Both the position numbers and the translations under genes were made by a program. Below, piece after piece: positions 43,954 through 54,045 of a DNA stretch of 64,000 nucleotides. The notes beneath the pieces were generated by a model, which made no database searches, had not been told where the DNA came from, and saw only the letters and a list, made by a program, of their open reading frames with translations. How positions within the stretch are numbered: the stretch's first letter is position 1; every line of letters begins with the position of its first letter. The DNA lies in contig NZ_LPWG01000014.1 of NCBI RefSeq assembly GCF_001723285.1, forward strand, positions 186,001 to 250,000, in the 5' to 3' direction. The DNA comes from Methyloceanibacter methanicus. Lineage in GTDB: Bacteria > Pseudomonadota > Alphaproteobacteria > Rhizobiales > Methyloligellaceae.

Positions 43954-46900
43954 CTAAAGCTCTTGGGCGGGCTCTTCAGGGCCCTGGCCAACATAGCTTT
44001 GGAGCGGGGCGACGGTCAGGCTGCCTGCGCGCAAGGCTCTAATCGCCTCGGTAGCGGCCAACGCGCCGGCGAGGGTTGTATAGTAAGGAATGTGGTTCAG
44101 CAAGGCCGAGCGGCGGATCGACATGGAGTCCGCCAGCGCCTTGGCCCCCTCCGTCGTGTTGAAGACGATGTCGATTTCGCCATTGGTAATGGCATCGACG
44201 ATGTGCGGGCGCCCTTCCAGGACCTTGTTGACCCTCTGGCAGTCGATCCCATGTGCGGCAAGATGGCGCTGGGTGCCCCGTGTCGCGACGATCCGAAAAC
44301 CCATGTCGATCATGGTGCGCACCGGTACGAGAAGCTTGTCCTTGTCGAGATCCTTCACCGACACGAACACGGTTCCCGCCAGCGGCAGTTTCGCGCCCCC
44401 GCCGAGCTGGCTCTTGGCGAAGGCGACGGCGAAGTCGCGGTCGATCCCCATGACCTCACCGGTCGAGCGCATCTCCGGTCCCAGCACCGGATCGACGCCC
44501 GGGAACCGCGCGAAGGGGAAGACCGCCTCCTTCACGGCGATATGGTCGAGTTTGGCCGGGGTCAGGCCGAAGGCTTCGACCGGCTTCCCCGCCATCACCT
44601 CGGAGGCGATACCCGCGATCGGTCTGCCGATCACCTTGGCGACGAAGGGCACCGTGCGCGAGGCGCGCGGATTGACTTCCAGGATGTAGATGTCGTCGTT
44701 CTGGATGGCGAACTGGATGTTCATCAGGCCGACCACGTTGAGCGCGCGCGCCAGCTCCCCGGCTTGCCGCTCCAGCTCCGTGACGATGGCCGGCTTCAAG
44801 GAATGGGGCGGGAGCGAGCAGGCGCTGTCGCCGGAATGGACGCCCGCTTCCTCGATATGCTCCATCACGCCGCAGACGAAGACGTCTTTGCCGTCGGCCA
44901 GCGCATCCACGTCCACTTCGATCGCATCGCGCAAATAAGAATCGAGCAGCACGGGGCTCTTGCCTGAGACCACCACAGCCTCGGCGATGTAGCGTTCGAG
45001 CTGCGCCTCGTCGTGGACGATCTCCATGGCCCGTCCACCCAGCACATAGGAGGGGCGGATCACGACCGGGAAACCGATCTGCTTGGCGATCGCGATGGCC
45101 TCTGTTTCCGAGCGTGCGATGCCGTTGTTCGGCTGCCGCAGACCGAGCCGCTCGATCAACGCCTTGAAGCGGTCGCGGTCTTCCGCCAGATCGATGGCGT
45201 CGGGCGAGGTGCCGAGAATGGGGACGTTGGCCTCTTCGAGCGCCGCTGCGAGCTTCAGTGGGGTCTGCCCGCCGAACTGCACGATGACGCCTTTGACCGT
45301 GCCGTTGGTCTGCTCCTTCCGCACGATCTCCAGCACGTCCTCTTCCGTGAGCGGTTCGAAATAGAGCCGGTCGGAGGTGTCGTAGTCGGTGGAGACGGTT
45401 TCCGGATTGCAGTTGACCATGATGGTCTCGAAGCCGGCATCGGATAGCGCGAAGGCGGCGTGACAGCAGCAATAGTCGAACTCGATGCCCTGGCCGATCC
45501 GGTTCGGGCCGCCGCCGAGAATGATGATCTTGTCCTTGTCCGACGGCCGGGCCTCGCACGACTCGCCGCCCGGGAATCCGGTCTCGTAGGTCGAGTACAT
45601 ATAGGCCGTCGGGGACGCGAACTCGGCCGCGCAGGTGTCGATGCGCTTATAGACCGGATGCACTTGAAGCGCGTTCCGCGCGCGCAGCACCTCGCCCGGA
45701 GTCACGCCCGCAAGCGTCGCAAGCCGTTCGTCCGAGAAGCCCATGGCCTTCAGTGTACGGAACGATGCGGAACTTGTCGGCAGTCCGTGCTCGCGCACCC
45801 GGTTCTCGGTATCGATGATGTCCTGAAGCTGGCGGATGAACCACGGATCGATGCGGCAGCTGTCGTAGATCTGTTCGTGATCGACGCCGAGCCGCAGCGC
45901 TTGCGCAACCTTCAGCAGGCGGTCGGGCGAGGGCGTGCCGAGCGCCTCGCGGATCACGTTCTTGTCCTCGCCTTGGCCGAGCCCTTCGAAATGGAACTCG
46001 TCGAGGCCAGTGAGGCCTGTTTCGAGCGAGCGCAACGCCTTCTGCAGCGACTCCGGAAAAGTGCGGCCGATGGCCATGGCTTCGCCGACCGACTTCATCG
46101 ACGTGGTCAGCGTCGGGGTCGAGCCCGGGAATTTCTCGAAAGCGAAGCGCGGGATCTTCGTCACCACGTAGTCGATCGTGGGTTCGAAGGAGGCCGGCGT
46201 CGCCCCCCCCGTGATGTCGTTGGCGAGCTCGTCCAGCGTGTAGCCCACTGCGAGCTTGGCGGCGATCTTGGCGATCGGGAAGCCGGTCGCCTTCGAAGCC
46301 AGCGCGGAGGAGCGCGACACGCGCGGGTTCATCTCGATGACGATCAGCCGTCCGTCGTCCGGGTTCACGGCGAACTGGACGTTGGAGCCGCCGGTCTCGA
46401 CGCCGATCTCGCGCAGCACCGCAATCGAGGCGTCGCGCATGATCTGGTATTCCTTGTCGGTGAGCGTGAGCGCTGGCGCGACGGTGATCGAGTCGCCCGT
46501 ATGCACACCCATCGGATCGATGTTCTCGATGGAGCAGATGATGATGCAGTTGTCGTCCTTGTCGCGGACGACCTCCATCTCGTATTCCTTCCAGCCCAGC
46601 ACCGACTCTTCGATCAGCACTTCGCAGGTGGGCGAGGCATCGAGGCCGCGTTCGACGATCTCCAGGAACTCTTCGCGGTTATAGGCGACGCCGCCGCCGG
46701 TGCCGCCGAGCGTGAAGGATGGACGGATGATGGCGGGCAGGCCCACGTCCTGCATCGCCTCCAGCGCCTCGATCAGCCCCCGCTCCACATAGCGCCGCCG
46801 CCGTTCGGAGTCGTTCCGGGCCCAGTCGGCCTCGACCGCGCGCATCGCTTCGGCACGGGCGTCCGGATCTGGATGCTCCGCCTCGATGCGCGCCACCTCG

Positions 46901-47391
46901 GCCGCATGGGTTTCGCGGTCGGCGCGCTTGAGAGTGCCGGCATCGGCGAGACGCGACTTGGGCGATTCGAGGCCGATCTTGTCCATGGCCTTGCGGAACA
47001 GTTCGCGGTCTTCGGCCTTGTCGATGACCTCGGCCTTGGCGCCGATCATCTCCACGCCGAACTCGTCCAACACGCCCGAGCGTTGCAGGCTCAGCGCCGT
47101 GTTGAGCGCGGTCTGGCCGCCCATGGTGGGCAGCAGCGCGTCCGGGCGTTCGCGTTCGATAATGCGCGCGACGAACTCTGGCGTGATCGGTTCGATATAG
47201 GTGGCGTCGGCCAGGTCCGGATCCGTCATGATCGTGGCCGGGTTCGAGTTGACGAGGATGATGCGGTAGCCCTCGTCCTTCAGGGCCTTGCAGGCTTGCG
47301 TGCCCGAATAGTCGAACTCGCAGGCCTGGCCGATCACGATCGGACCGGCGCCGACGATCAGGATGGACTCGATGTCTTCGCGTTTCGGCAT
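43954..47391 (-). CDS. carB: Carbamoyl phosphate synthase, large subunit
   Basis: 1145 residues with two homologous ATP-grasp halves: [20 protein letters not shown] and [19 protein letters not shown] in the first, [20 protein letters not shown] in the second, and a C-terminal MGS-like allosteric domain ([17 protein letters not shown]). It makes carbamoyl phosphate for arginine and pyrimidines with CarA. The length is at the upper end, as in other alphaproteobacteria. No frame break is found. CarA lies upstream on the same strand, but a DoxX gene on the other strand stands between them. Confidence 0.97.
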   Translation of the reverse strand: MPKREDIESILIVGAGPIVIGQACEFDYSGTQACKALKDEGYRIILVNSNPATIMTDPDLADATYIEPITPEFVARIIERERPDALLPTMGGQTALNTALSLQRSGVLDEFGVEMIGAKAEVIDKAEDRELFRKAMDKIGLESPKSRLADAGTLKRADRETHAAEVARIEAEHPDPDARAEAMRAVEADWARNDSERRRRYVERGLIEALEAMQDVGLPAIIRPSFTLGGTGGGVAYNREEFLEIVERGLDASPTCEVLIEESVLGWKEYEMEVVRDKDDNCIIICSIENIDPMGVHTGDSITVAPALTLTDKEYQIMRDASIAVLREIGVETGGSNVQFAVNPDDGRLIVIEMNPRVSRSSALASKATGFPIAKIAAKLAVGYTLDELANDITGGATPASFEPTIDYVVTKIPRFAFEKFPGSTPTLTTSMKSVGEAMAIGRTFPESLQKALRSLETGLTGLDEFHFEGLGQGEDKNVIREALGTPSPDRLLKVAQALRLGVDHEQIYDSCRIDPWFIRQLQDIIDTENRVREHGLPTSSASFRTLKAMGFSDERLATLAGVTPGEVLRARNALQVHPVYKRIDTCAAEFASPTAYMYSTYETGFPGGESCEARPSDKDKIIILGGGPNRIGQGIEFDYCCCHAAFALSDAGFETIMVNCNPETVSTDYDTSDRLYFEPLTEEDVLEIVRKEQTNGTVKGVIVQFGGQTPLKLAAALEEANVPILGTSPDAIDLAEDRDRFKALIERLGLRQPNNGIARSETEAIAIAKQIGFPVVIRPSYVLGGRAMEIVHDEAQLERYIAEAVVVSGKSPVLLDSYLRDAIEVDVDALADGKDVFVCGVMEHIEEAGVHSGDSACSLPPHSLKPAIVTELERQAGELARALNVVGLMNIQFAIQNDDIYILEVNPRASRTVPFVAKVIGRPIAGIASEVMAGKPVEAFGLTPAKLDHIAVKEAVFPFARFPGVDPVLGPEMRSTGEVMGIDRDFAVAFAKSQLGGGAKLPLAGTVFVSVKDLDKDKLLVPVRTMIDMGFRIVATRGTQRHLAAHGIDCQRVNKVLEGRPHIVDAITNGEIDIVFNTTEGAKALADSMSIRRSALLNHIPYYTTLAGALAATEAIRALRAGSLTVAPLQSYVGQGPEEPAQEL

Positions 47392-47541
47392 GACAGGAAA
47401 TGCTCTCGGCTGTGCGCTTATAGCGGAAGTTGGTCGGCTCGCAAGCGGCGCATCACAAGCCGGTGAGGGCCGGTTCCAATGGCGCGTGCGGGCGCGTACA
47501 TGGTGCCCATTCCAGCGGCGGGACTACAATCGAGGGAAAAC

Positions 47542-47961
47542 GTGCCACGCGACACCAAGCTAGAAGTCTGTCTTCTCATTATGCGGCTGACCTTCGCTGC
47601 ATTCATCATGGTATGGGCGGTGGACAAGGTCATTGCGCCCGATCACGCGCAACGGGTCTTCTCCACCTATTACTTCACCGAGCTCGCGGCCTCGCCGCTC
47701 GTGATCGCCGGTGTCGTGCAGATCGTCATCATCCTCGCCTTCGCGGTTGGCTTCATGCGGTTCTGGACCTATGGCGCCATGCTCGTGATGCACGCGGTGT
47801 CGACGCTCTCGACCTGGGACAAGCTCCTGTTTCCTTGGGACGCCGGCCCGCGCGGTCTGTTGTTCTGGGCGGCGGTGCCGGTGCTCGGGTCCATCTTGGC
47901 GCTCTTCGTGCTGCGCGATCGCGATCGGCTTTTCTCGGTCGATGCCGCGCGGTCGCGGTAG
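47542..47961 (+). CDS. DoxX-like small membrane protein
   Basis: About 139 residues with four hydrophobic helices (LLIMRLTFAAFIMVWAVDKV, PLVIAGVVQIVIILAFAVGF, FWTYGAMLVMHAVSTL, FWAAVPVLGSILALFVL). The architecture matches the DoxX/SURF4-like family of unknown function, sometimes linked to quinone-dependent oxidation. A GTG at 47542 with GAGGG upstream is the preferred start; an ATG at 47581 is possible. It is inserted on the plus strand between carA and carB. Confidence 0.7.
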   Translation: MPRDTKLEVCLLIMRLTFAAFIMVWAVDKVIAPDHAQRVFSTYYFTELAASPLVIAGVVQIVIILAFAVGFMRFWTYGAMLVMHAVSTLSTWDKLLFPWDAGPRGLLFWAAVPVLGSILALFVLRDRDRLFSVDAARSR

Positions 47962-47987
47962 GCGCGTAAGCAGCATCGGAGCGCGCA

Positions 47988-49238
47988 CTAAGCCTTCGCC
48001 TTGTGGGCGGCCATCAGGTCGACGAAGCGCGTGAAGAGGTAGTGACTGTCTTGGGGACCGGGCGAGGCCTCCGGATGGTACTGCACCGAGAAGACGGGCT
48101 TGTCCTTGGCCTTGAGGCCGGCGTTGGATCCGTCGAACAGAGAAATGTGGGTCTCGGCGACCGTGTCGGGCAGGCTCTCGCGCGTCACCGCGAAGCCGTG
48201 GTTCATCGAGGTGATCTCGACCTTATCCGTCGCGTAGTCCTTCACCGGGTGGTTGGCGCCGTGGTGGCCCTGATGCATCTTCGCCGTTTCGGCGCCCAGC
48301 GTCAGGCCCAGCATCTGATGGCCGAGGCAGATGCCGAACGTGGGAACGCCGCTCTCGACGATCTTCTTCAATTCGGGGACGGCGTATGCGCCGGTCGCGG
48401 CCGGATCGCCCGGGCCGTTCGAGACGAACACGCCGTCGGGATCGCGCGCGAGGACCGCTTCGGCGCTGGTGTCGGCCGGGACCACGGTGATCTTGCAGCC
48501 GGCGGTGGCCAGCTCGCGCAGGATGTTGCGCTTCAGTCCGAAGTCGATGGCGACCACGTGGAAGCGCGGTTCCTCTTGCCGCCCGAAGCCGCGGCCCCAT
48601 TGCCAGGAGGTTTCGTCCCAGGTGTAGCTTTGGCCGCAGGTGACGTCCTTGGCGAGATCGAGCCCCACCATGCCGGACCAGGCGGCGGCTTCGCGCTTCA
48701 ACGCCTCCACATCGAAGATGCCGTCCGGGGCATGCGCGATGACGGCGTTCTGCATGCCGTTCTCGCGGATCAGCGCGGTCAGCGCCCGCGTGTCGACGCC
48801 GGTGATGGCGATGATGCCGCGCGCCTTCAGCCAGGCATCGAAGTCCTGAGCGGCGCGCCAGTTGGATGGCGCGGTGATCGACGTGCGCAGCACGCAGCCT
48901 TTCACGCCGGAAGAGGCCGCAAGGTTCGAGGTCTCGATGTCTTCGGTGTTCGCGCCCACATTGCCGATATGGGGGAAGGTGAAGGTGATGATCTGCCCGG
49001 CATAGGACGGATCGGTGAGGATCTCCTGGTAGCCGGTCATGGCCGTGTTGAAGCAGACCTCGCCCACGGCGCTGCCGGTCGCGCCCGCGCCGCGCCCCTC
49101 GATCACCGTGCCGTTGGCCAGAACGAGCAGGGCCGTCGGCGCTTCGTCCGTCCAGGGTTCGGTCCGGGGCGGTGCCGCCGGCGCGCTCGCATGCGTCGGC
49201 GCGGCCGTGGTCGGCCCTGTGTCGTGCTCGTCAGTCAT
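47988..49238 (-). CDS. carA: Carbamoyl phosphate synthase, small (glutaminase) subunit
   Basis: 416 residues from MTDEHDTGPT. An N-terminal extension rich in Ala/Pro is followed by the CarA domain (LLVLANGTVIEGRGAGATGS) and a class I glutamine amidotransferase with the nucleophile Cys in GICLGHQMLG, and the His/Glu pair in YHPEASPGPQDS. It supplies ammonia from glutamine to CarB. The start was set at the ATG 49238; a longer frame exists but lacks support. Confidence 0.95.
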   Translation of the reverse strand: MTDEHDTGPTTAAPTHASAPAAPPRTEPWTDEAPTALLVLANGTVIEGRGAGATGSAVGEVCFNTAMTGYQEILTDPSYAGQIITFTFPHIGNVGANTEDIETSNLAASSGVKGCVLRTSITAPSNWRAAQDFDAWLKARGIIAITGVDTRALTALIRENGMQNAVIAHAPDGIFDVEALKREAAAWSGMVGLDLAKDVTCGQSYTWDETSWQWGRGFGRQEEPRFHVVAIDFGLKRNILRELATAGCKITVVPADTSAEAVLARDPDGVFVSNGPGDPAATGAYAVPELKKIVESGVPTFGICLGHQMLGLTLGAETAKMHQGHHGANHPVKDYATDKVEITSMNHGFAVTRESLPDTVAETHISLFDGSNAGLKAKDKPVFSVQYHPEASPGPQDSHYLFTRFVDLMAAHKAKA

Positions 49239-49531
49239 CCGCGAATATCTATGTCCGGCCGGTGTCGGTGGTGGTCGCCAAGTCGGTTGCCAAGTCGAAA
49301 GCTGCAAACGGGGGCGTTGCGCTCGGGTCGGTCAGGCTCATGAACCACGAATCTTAAGGAGCGCGCGTCCTTAAGATGCGTTGTTTACGTCAGCTTTGTG
49401 ACGCGGTCAATCCATGGCGTCAAAAAATTTCTTGTGAAAACAATGCGTTAGATGCGCAAATTCGCTTGCGTGTGTCCGTGCCGTCGATTAGGTTGGGGGC
49501 TTCCTTCCAAAAGCAGCCCAACGCGAGATCG

Positions 49532-49981
49532 ATGCGCGAGACCATCACCGCCGCCCTGAAAGAGGCGACCAAAGCGCGCGAGGCGCGCCGTGTCTCCACG
49601 CTTCGGCTTGTGAGCGCCGCCATCAAGGATCGTGATATCGCCGCGCGCACCGCCGGGGCCGAACGGGCGAGCGACGCCGACTTGCTCGAGCTGCTCGCCA
49701 AGATGATCAAGCAGCGCGAAGAGTCCCAAAAGATCTATGCCGAGGCGGGACGCACAGAGCTCGCGGAGCAGGAGGCCGAGGAGGCCGCGATCATCCGCGA
49801 CTTTCTCCCCAAGCAATTGTCCGACGCGGACATGGCCAAAGCCATCGACGAGGCCATCGCGGAAACGGGCGCGAGCGGCATGCGCGACATGGGCAAGGTC
49901 ATGGGTGTGCTCAAAGGTCGCTATGCCGGCCAGATGGACTTCGGCAAGGCGAGCGGCGCGGTGAAGGCGAAGCTCGGCTAG
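49532..49981 (+). CDS. GatB/YqeY domain protein
   Basis: 149 residues, start MRETITAALKEATKAREARR. The helical pattern SAAIKDRDIAAR, KMIKQREESQKIYAEAGR, EEAAIIRDFLPKQLSD and GMRDMGKVMGVLKGRYAGQM is that of the stand-alone GatB/YqeY family, related to the tail of amidotransferase GatB. Function is not firmly known (possibly tRNA-dependent amidation). In alphaproteobacteria it is regularly found divergent from carA, as here. Confidence 0.88.
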   Translation: MRETITAALKEATKAREARRVSTLRLVSAAIKDRDIAARTAGAERASDADLLELLAKMIKQREESQKIYAEAGRTELAEQEAEEAAIIRDFLPKQLSDADMAKAIDEAIAETGASGMRDMGKVMGVLKGRYAGQMDFGKASGAVKAKLG

Positions 49982-50432
49982 TCATCCCGCGACTTGGACG
50001 CTGTAACGGACGCCGCGGGCAAAGCACACACGGCGTGAGCGCCGCACACACGCGCGCCAAACCGACGCCCCGACAAGACCACAATCGAGACGCGTGCCGC
50101 TTGTTTGTGCGTGGCGCGTGCGCACGCGCACGGGGCTGATGGAGCATTGTGCACCTGCACAATTTTGACTCGAAAACGGGCGCTTGGAGCGCGCGCGCAT
50201 CGCCACACATTGGCCTGCCATTAACCGTTTCTTTACCTTAATAAGCCCGCGACTCGCCTTGTTTTTTCGATCAGAAATGCTGATCGAGTCATTCGGAAAT
50301 TCCTGCGGCAGCCGGCCACGCGGCAGTATGTCATTGCGTTGCACCATAGACATATCGCGATGCAGCATTACCTATCGAGTCAACGGGGCGCGGAATCAGT
50401 TCGTGTCCGACTCGGAAATTGGAGGCCTACTG
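49982..50432. other. Intergenic region with a 16-bp palindrome
   Basis: 450 bp with no credible gene. It contains the perfect palindrome GCGCGTGCGCACGCGC (50114-50129) amid other alternating CG/CA runs, and an AT-richer stretch at 50217-50300 that probably holds the promoter of the next gene. GGAGG lies 8 bp before that ATG. Confidence 0.45.
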
Positions 50433-50819
50433 ATGTTCAAGAACATCCTTCCTTTGGCAGCGGCGGTCATGCTGTCGCTGTTCGCCGTTACCGGTCTTGC
50501 CGGTGCCGGTGAATCGAACCACACGAATCTTGGGCCGGTCGGTCCGTACGAGCCGATCCTGACGACGGTCGGCAAGTCGCGTCTTGTTGCCTATTACGAG
50601 CCGGACGACGGCCGGTGCGCGGTGAGCGTGGTCATGTCCGACGACGGTGGCGTCAAGCCCATGCGCGTCCGTGTGGTGCTACACCCTGGCGAGCTGTTCC
50701 ACCTCGACAGCGTTGCGGACGAGCGTGTCGTGATCACGTGCGCGCCGAACGCCAGGGGAATGGCCGTGCTCAACAAGGGCGAGATCCTCACCCGGTCGGC
50801 GAGCAACGTTCTCTACTAA
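50433..50819 (+). CDS. Small exported protein of unknown function
   Basis: 128 residues, signal peptide MFKNILPLAAAVMLSLFAVT ending AGA. The mature part (LVAYYEPDDGRCAVSVVMSD, PMRVRVVLHPGELFHLDSVA, VVITCAPNARGMAVLNKGEI) looks like a small beta-sandwich with two Cys that could form a disulfide. Similar small exported proteins are common in Hyphomicrobiales, but no function is known. It has a strong ribosome binding site (GGAGG) and its own terminator. Confidence 0.7.
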   Translation: MFKNILPLAAAVMLSLFAVTGLAGAGESNHTNLGPVGPYEPILTTVGKSRLVAYYEPDDGRCAVSVVMSDDGGVKPMRVRVVLHPGELFHLDSVADERVVITCAPNARGMAVLNKGEILTRSASNVLY

Positions 50820-50863
50820 GACAGACTCTGTCAGACGGCCCTAGCTGCGAGCGGGGACGAAAG

Positions 50864-50897
50864 CCGGGCGGCACTTCGGTGCCGCCCGGTTCTTTTT
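50864..50897 (+). terminator. Rho-independent terminator
   Basis: CCGGGCGGCAC-TTCG-GTGCCGCCCGG: a perfect 11-bp stem with a stable TTCG loop, followed by TTCTTTTTT. Confidence 0.95.
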
Positions 50898-50990
50898 TGA
50901 CGGGGTCTTTGCATCACTTTTCCTTGTGGCTTCGGTGCAACCGGGGCAGCATGCGCGGCGATTTCCACCACTCGAGACAAGGATGATGTG

Positions 50991-51392
50991 ATGAGACTTC
51001 TGAAGTTGGCGGCCTTGGCGCCGCTCGCGGCTTTTGCTCTTTCGCCTGTGACCGCGCACGCGGCGCCGAAATATGCTTGCGCCGTACACGAAGTGTTCGA
51101 ATGCACGGCCGTTTCGGGCTGCAAGCGGGTCAAGCACAGCGAAGCCGGAATCCCGCCCATGGTGACGCTCAACGTCAAGGAGAAGGGTCTTTTCTCGGGT
51201 CTCTTTGGCGGTGTCAATCTCTTGGAGAAGGGCGACGTCTACGAGGACGAGAAGGTGCTCATCATGCGTGGGCGCAAGGGCCTCCAGACCTGGACGGCGG
51301 TCGTCGAGAAGCCGAGTGGCGCCATGTCCGGAACGATCGCCCAAGCGGGACGCGCTTACACCCAGTTCGGTAGCTGCGTCGAAGCCCAATAG
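50991..51392 (+). CDS. Small exported protein of unknown function
   Basis: 133 residues from MRLLKLAALAPLAAFALSPV, with cleavage near AHA. The mature part has Cys residues in YACAVHEVFECTAVSGCKRV and a late SCVEA, likely two disulfides, and a beta-rich middle. No family is recognised. AAGGA lies before the start; a GTG one codon upstream is an alternative. It is followed by its own terminator. Confidence 0.65.
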   Translation: MRLLKLAALAPLAAFALSPVTAHAAPKYACAVHEVFECTAVSGCKRVKHSEAGIPPMVTLNVKEKGLFSGLFGGVNLLEKGDVYEDEKVLIMRGRKGLQTWTAVVEKPSGAMSGTIAQAGRAYTQFGSCVEAQ

Positions 51393-51451
51393 GCATCGGC
51401 AGATAGGCATTGGCGCGCAATGCGAACACCGTGCGCGCACTGCATGGAACG

Positions 51452-51489
51452 GGGCCGGGAGGCGAAAGCCTGCCCGGCCCTTTGTGTTT
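51452..51489 (+). terminator. Rho-independent terminator
   Basis: GGGCCGGGAGGC-GAAA-GCCTGCCCGGCCC forms a 12-bp stem with one bulged base and a GAAA loop, followed by TTTGTGTTT. Confidence 0.85.
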
Positions 51490-51496
51490 GGGCTGG

Positions 51497-51754
51497 CTAT
51501 TGTGCGTTGGGATAATGGCCGCGCCGCGTGCGCCGCGTCATCAGGTAGAAGAGGGCGAAGGCGCCGATCGCGAGCAGCACAAGTCCGCCGGCCCAGGCCA
51601 GGGGCGTGCCATAGGCGTAGATGAGCCCGAAGCCGATCGCCGGCGTGACGCTCGAAGCCACGATGTCGGCCACGTCGATGTCGAAGCGCCACCACACGAA
51701 CAGGGCGACCGCGGCGAACAGCGCCAGCAGCACGACCAGTACGATTTCGACCAT
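51497..51754 (-). CDS. Small two-helix membrane protein
   Basis: 85 residues with a helix at the N-terminus (VEIVLVVLLALFAAVALFVW), a middle segment and a second and third hydrophobic stretch, ending in a basic tail TRRTRRGHYPN. No family is recognised. It is convergent with the preceding gene. Confidence 0.5.
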   Translation of the reverse strand: MVEIVLVVLLALFAAVALFVWWRFDIDVADIVASSVTPAIGFGLIYAYGTPLAWAGGLVLLAIGAFALFYLMTRRTRRGHYPNAQ

Positions 51755-51852
51755 CACCTGTCCCCAAAACGCCGTAGCATTGAGATATCACATTTTCCGA
51801 CCGCGGGCAGGGGCTACGCACACGGTGCACGGCCTCGCTCGGGCCCCGGCGG

Positions 51853-53046
51853 CTAAAGGCCCCGTTCGATCGCCTTGAGGACCTGATAGCGTAGACGGCC
51901 GCCGCCCCTGAGGGCGATCACGAAGCGGACGCGGCCGTGATTGGCCGTATCGGCGTAGCCGGCCAGGGTCCGGATTCCCGACATCGTGCCCGTCTTGTTC
52001 GTGCCGCCGTCGTGGCCCTGCATCAGTTCGGCATAGGTCACGAACAGATTGAGCACCTGGGCCAGGCCGCGCGCCGTGAACCGGTTGCCGCGGCTGAGGC
52101 CCGAGCCCTCCTCGAGATAGATGTCATCCTGGAGCCCATGCGCCGCCAGCATCTCGTTGGCGACCTGGAGCGACTTCTCGAGGCTCACTGGCCCGCCATA
52201 GCGCTGCGCCCCGATCTCCAGGAACACCTGATTGGCCATGTAATTGTTCGACCCGATCAGCAGCAGGTTGATGATCGCTGCAAGGCTTCGCGATTGCTGG
52301 TGAATGTAGACGGGCTCGAGGCCTTCGGGCACCGGCCCGACGGTGATGTCGCCTTCGACCTTGCCGCCGGACTTTGCGATGAATGCCGACAGCAACTCGC
52401 CCGCATAGAGCAGGCTGAGCTTAGGATCCTTGGCGAGGCTGATGCGGCCGCGGCCCTTCGGCCCTCGCGCCTTGAACTGGCTGATCGCCAGCGGCGTAAT
52501 CGGTGTCTGCTCCTCGCCGGGGGCGACCGTGTTGCCGCGTCGCACCGCGGCGATTGTATTGAAATTCACCGCCAGCGCGGAGTTCAGCGCGTTGTAGGAC
52601 CGGCTATTGTCTTCGATGCCCGGAATGCTGACTTTTTCGGGATAGTAGCTGGGGTCCAGCACCATCCCGGCAACTGGCTCGGTGCCGATGGCCGCGACCA
52701 GTTCGGGTGCGAGCAATGCCAGTTCCTCGGAAACCAGCATCGGGTCGCCGCCGCCGCGCACATAGAGCACGCGATTTTCGTCCAGATAGAAGTGCGTCTT
52801 GAAGCGGTAGTCGGGACCCAGCACTTCCATGGCGAGCCACGCCGTCACGACTTTTGCGACCGAGGCCGGCACGAACGGTTTGTCGACGTTCTGCGCGACG
52901 AGTTCGTTGCCCTGCTCGTCCATCACGAAGACGATGCCGTCTGGCGCCAGGGCCCTGACGCTCTCCTTGGCACCGGCCAGAGCCGCTTTGGGGAGTCCCG
53001 GCGCGGACAGAAGCAACAGGACGAGAATGAGCAGGCGGGACCGCAT
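51853..53046 (-). CDS. dacB: D-alanyl-D-alanine carboxypeptidase/endopeptidase, S13 (PBP4) family
   Basis: 397 residues with a signal peptide (MRSRLLILVLLLLSAPGLPK). The three penicillin-binding motifs are in order: SVAK in FVPASVAKVV, SNN in IGSNNYMANQ and KTGT in NKTGTMSG. The family trims or cleaves peptidoglycan cross-links in the periplasm. Its size is slightly shorter than E. coli PBP4 because the inserted domain is smaller. Confidence 0.9.
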   Translation of the reverse strand: MRSRLLILVLLLLSAPGLPKAALAGAKESVRALAPDGIVFVMDEQGNELVAQNVDKPFVPASVAKVVTAWLAMEVLGPDYRFKTHFYLDENRVLYVRGGGDPMLVSEELALLAPELVAAIGTEPVAGMVLDPSYYPEKVSIPGIEDNSRSYNALNSALAVNFNTIAAVRRGNTVAPGEEQTPITPLAISQFKARGPKGRGRISLAKDPKLSLLYAGELLSAFIAKSGGKVEGDITVGPVPEGLEPVYIHQQSRSLAAIINLLLIGSNNYMANQVFLEIGAQRYGGPVSLEKSLQVANEMLAAHGLQDDIYLEEGSGLSRGNRFTARGLAQVLNLFVTYAELMQGHDGGTNKTGTMSGIRTLAGYADTANHGRVRFVIALRGGGRLRYQVLKAIERGL

Positions 53047-53238
53047 GGCAGCTCTCTTTTACAGGCCGATATGCGCGCATGGCTACAGTGAACTCGGCCT
53101 CTTGGCACGGCGGTTCCCACCCGCGATAGGGTTAAGCAATAATTGAACAATAGCTGTAACGGTACCAAAGCGCGTGTTCCAGTCGGAGTGCCGGCCTCAA
53201 GATCATTTAAACCATGCCCCAGCGTACGGAGAGTCACT

Positions 53239-54045
53239 ATGGGCCAAACGCCAATGACTGGCGCGGCCAGCAAGACAGATCAGTACGGGCTTGGCTCGTA
53301 TCCAGCCATTATTCGCGAACCGCTCGTCGCCATGCGGATGCTCGCCAGTGCCGGCGTTGCGGCGACGTTCGATCACGTGCGCACGATCTCCTTGTTGCGG
53401 CTGCATAACCGGTTCGTCGACCGTCGGCGCCGCGAAAAATTCGTGGCCTCCCTGGAGCAGGCGACCAACGCCGATGCGCCGCGCGTTCGCACAACGATGC
53501 CCGAGGAAGTCGCCGAGGCCGTGCATTGCGCGCCCTTGCCGTCGAAGACCGTCAAGTGGGCCATCGACGCCGCGGGGCTCGATCCGGCCGAGTATCATCT
53601 CGTGGATGTGGGGTCCGGCTGGGGCTTCGCGCTCGAGGTCGCCTCGGAACTGCCGTTCCGGAGTCTGACCGGGGTGGAATTCGACGGCGGGTTCCATGAG
53701 ATGGCCGTGCGGAATTTCGAGGACTTCGCGGCGCGCGGAACGGTCGCGCCCGGCCGGGTCACGCTCAAGCATGAAAGCGCGCTGGAAACGGACTTGCCGG
53801 CGGAGCCTCTGGTCGTCCTTCTGGCCAATCCGTTCGGCGAGCAGATCATGGCCCGCTTCCTGGACCGTCTGGCCGCAAGCCTGAAGGCGCATCCGAGGCC
53901 CGTGTGCATCCTCTATGTCAATCCGACCCAGGCTCACCTGTTCGACCGGCCCGGTCTCGACGAGATCGCGCTCCAGGGCGCTTCGGCGAGGCTCCTGCGG
54001 CTGTTCAGTCCCTACCGGGTGCGCGCCTATCGTTGGCATGGGTAA
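53239..54045 (+). CDS. Class I SAM-dependent methyltransferase
   Basis: 268 residues from MGQTPMTGAASKTD. The SAM-binding motif is LVDVGSGWGFALEVAS, with a likely motif II in TGVEFDGGFHEMA and a late VVLLANPFGEQ. The rest has no strong substrate hint. The stop is overlapped by the flippase start, suggesting an envelope or glycan modification operon. GGAGAG is near the ATG. Confidence 0.75.
   Translation: MGQTPMTGAASKTDQYGLGSYPAIIREPLVAMRMLASAGVAATFDHVRTISLLRLHNRFVDRRRREKFVASLEQATNADAPRVRTTMPEEVAEAVHCAPLPSKTVKWAIDAAGLDPAEYHLVDVGSGWGFALEVASELPFRSLTGVEFDGGFHEMAVRNFEDFAARGTVAPGRVTLKHESALETDLPAEPLVVLLANPFGEQIMARFLDRLAASLKAHPRPVCILYVNPTQAHLFDRPGLDEIALQGASARLLRLFSPYRVRAYRWHG

Noticed and set aside
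50114-50129. 16-bp GC palindrome as a regulatory site or replication origin
   Set aside because: It lies in a tract of alternating CG and CA steps where such palindromes arise easily; no DnaA boxes or other support were seen.
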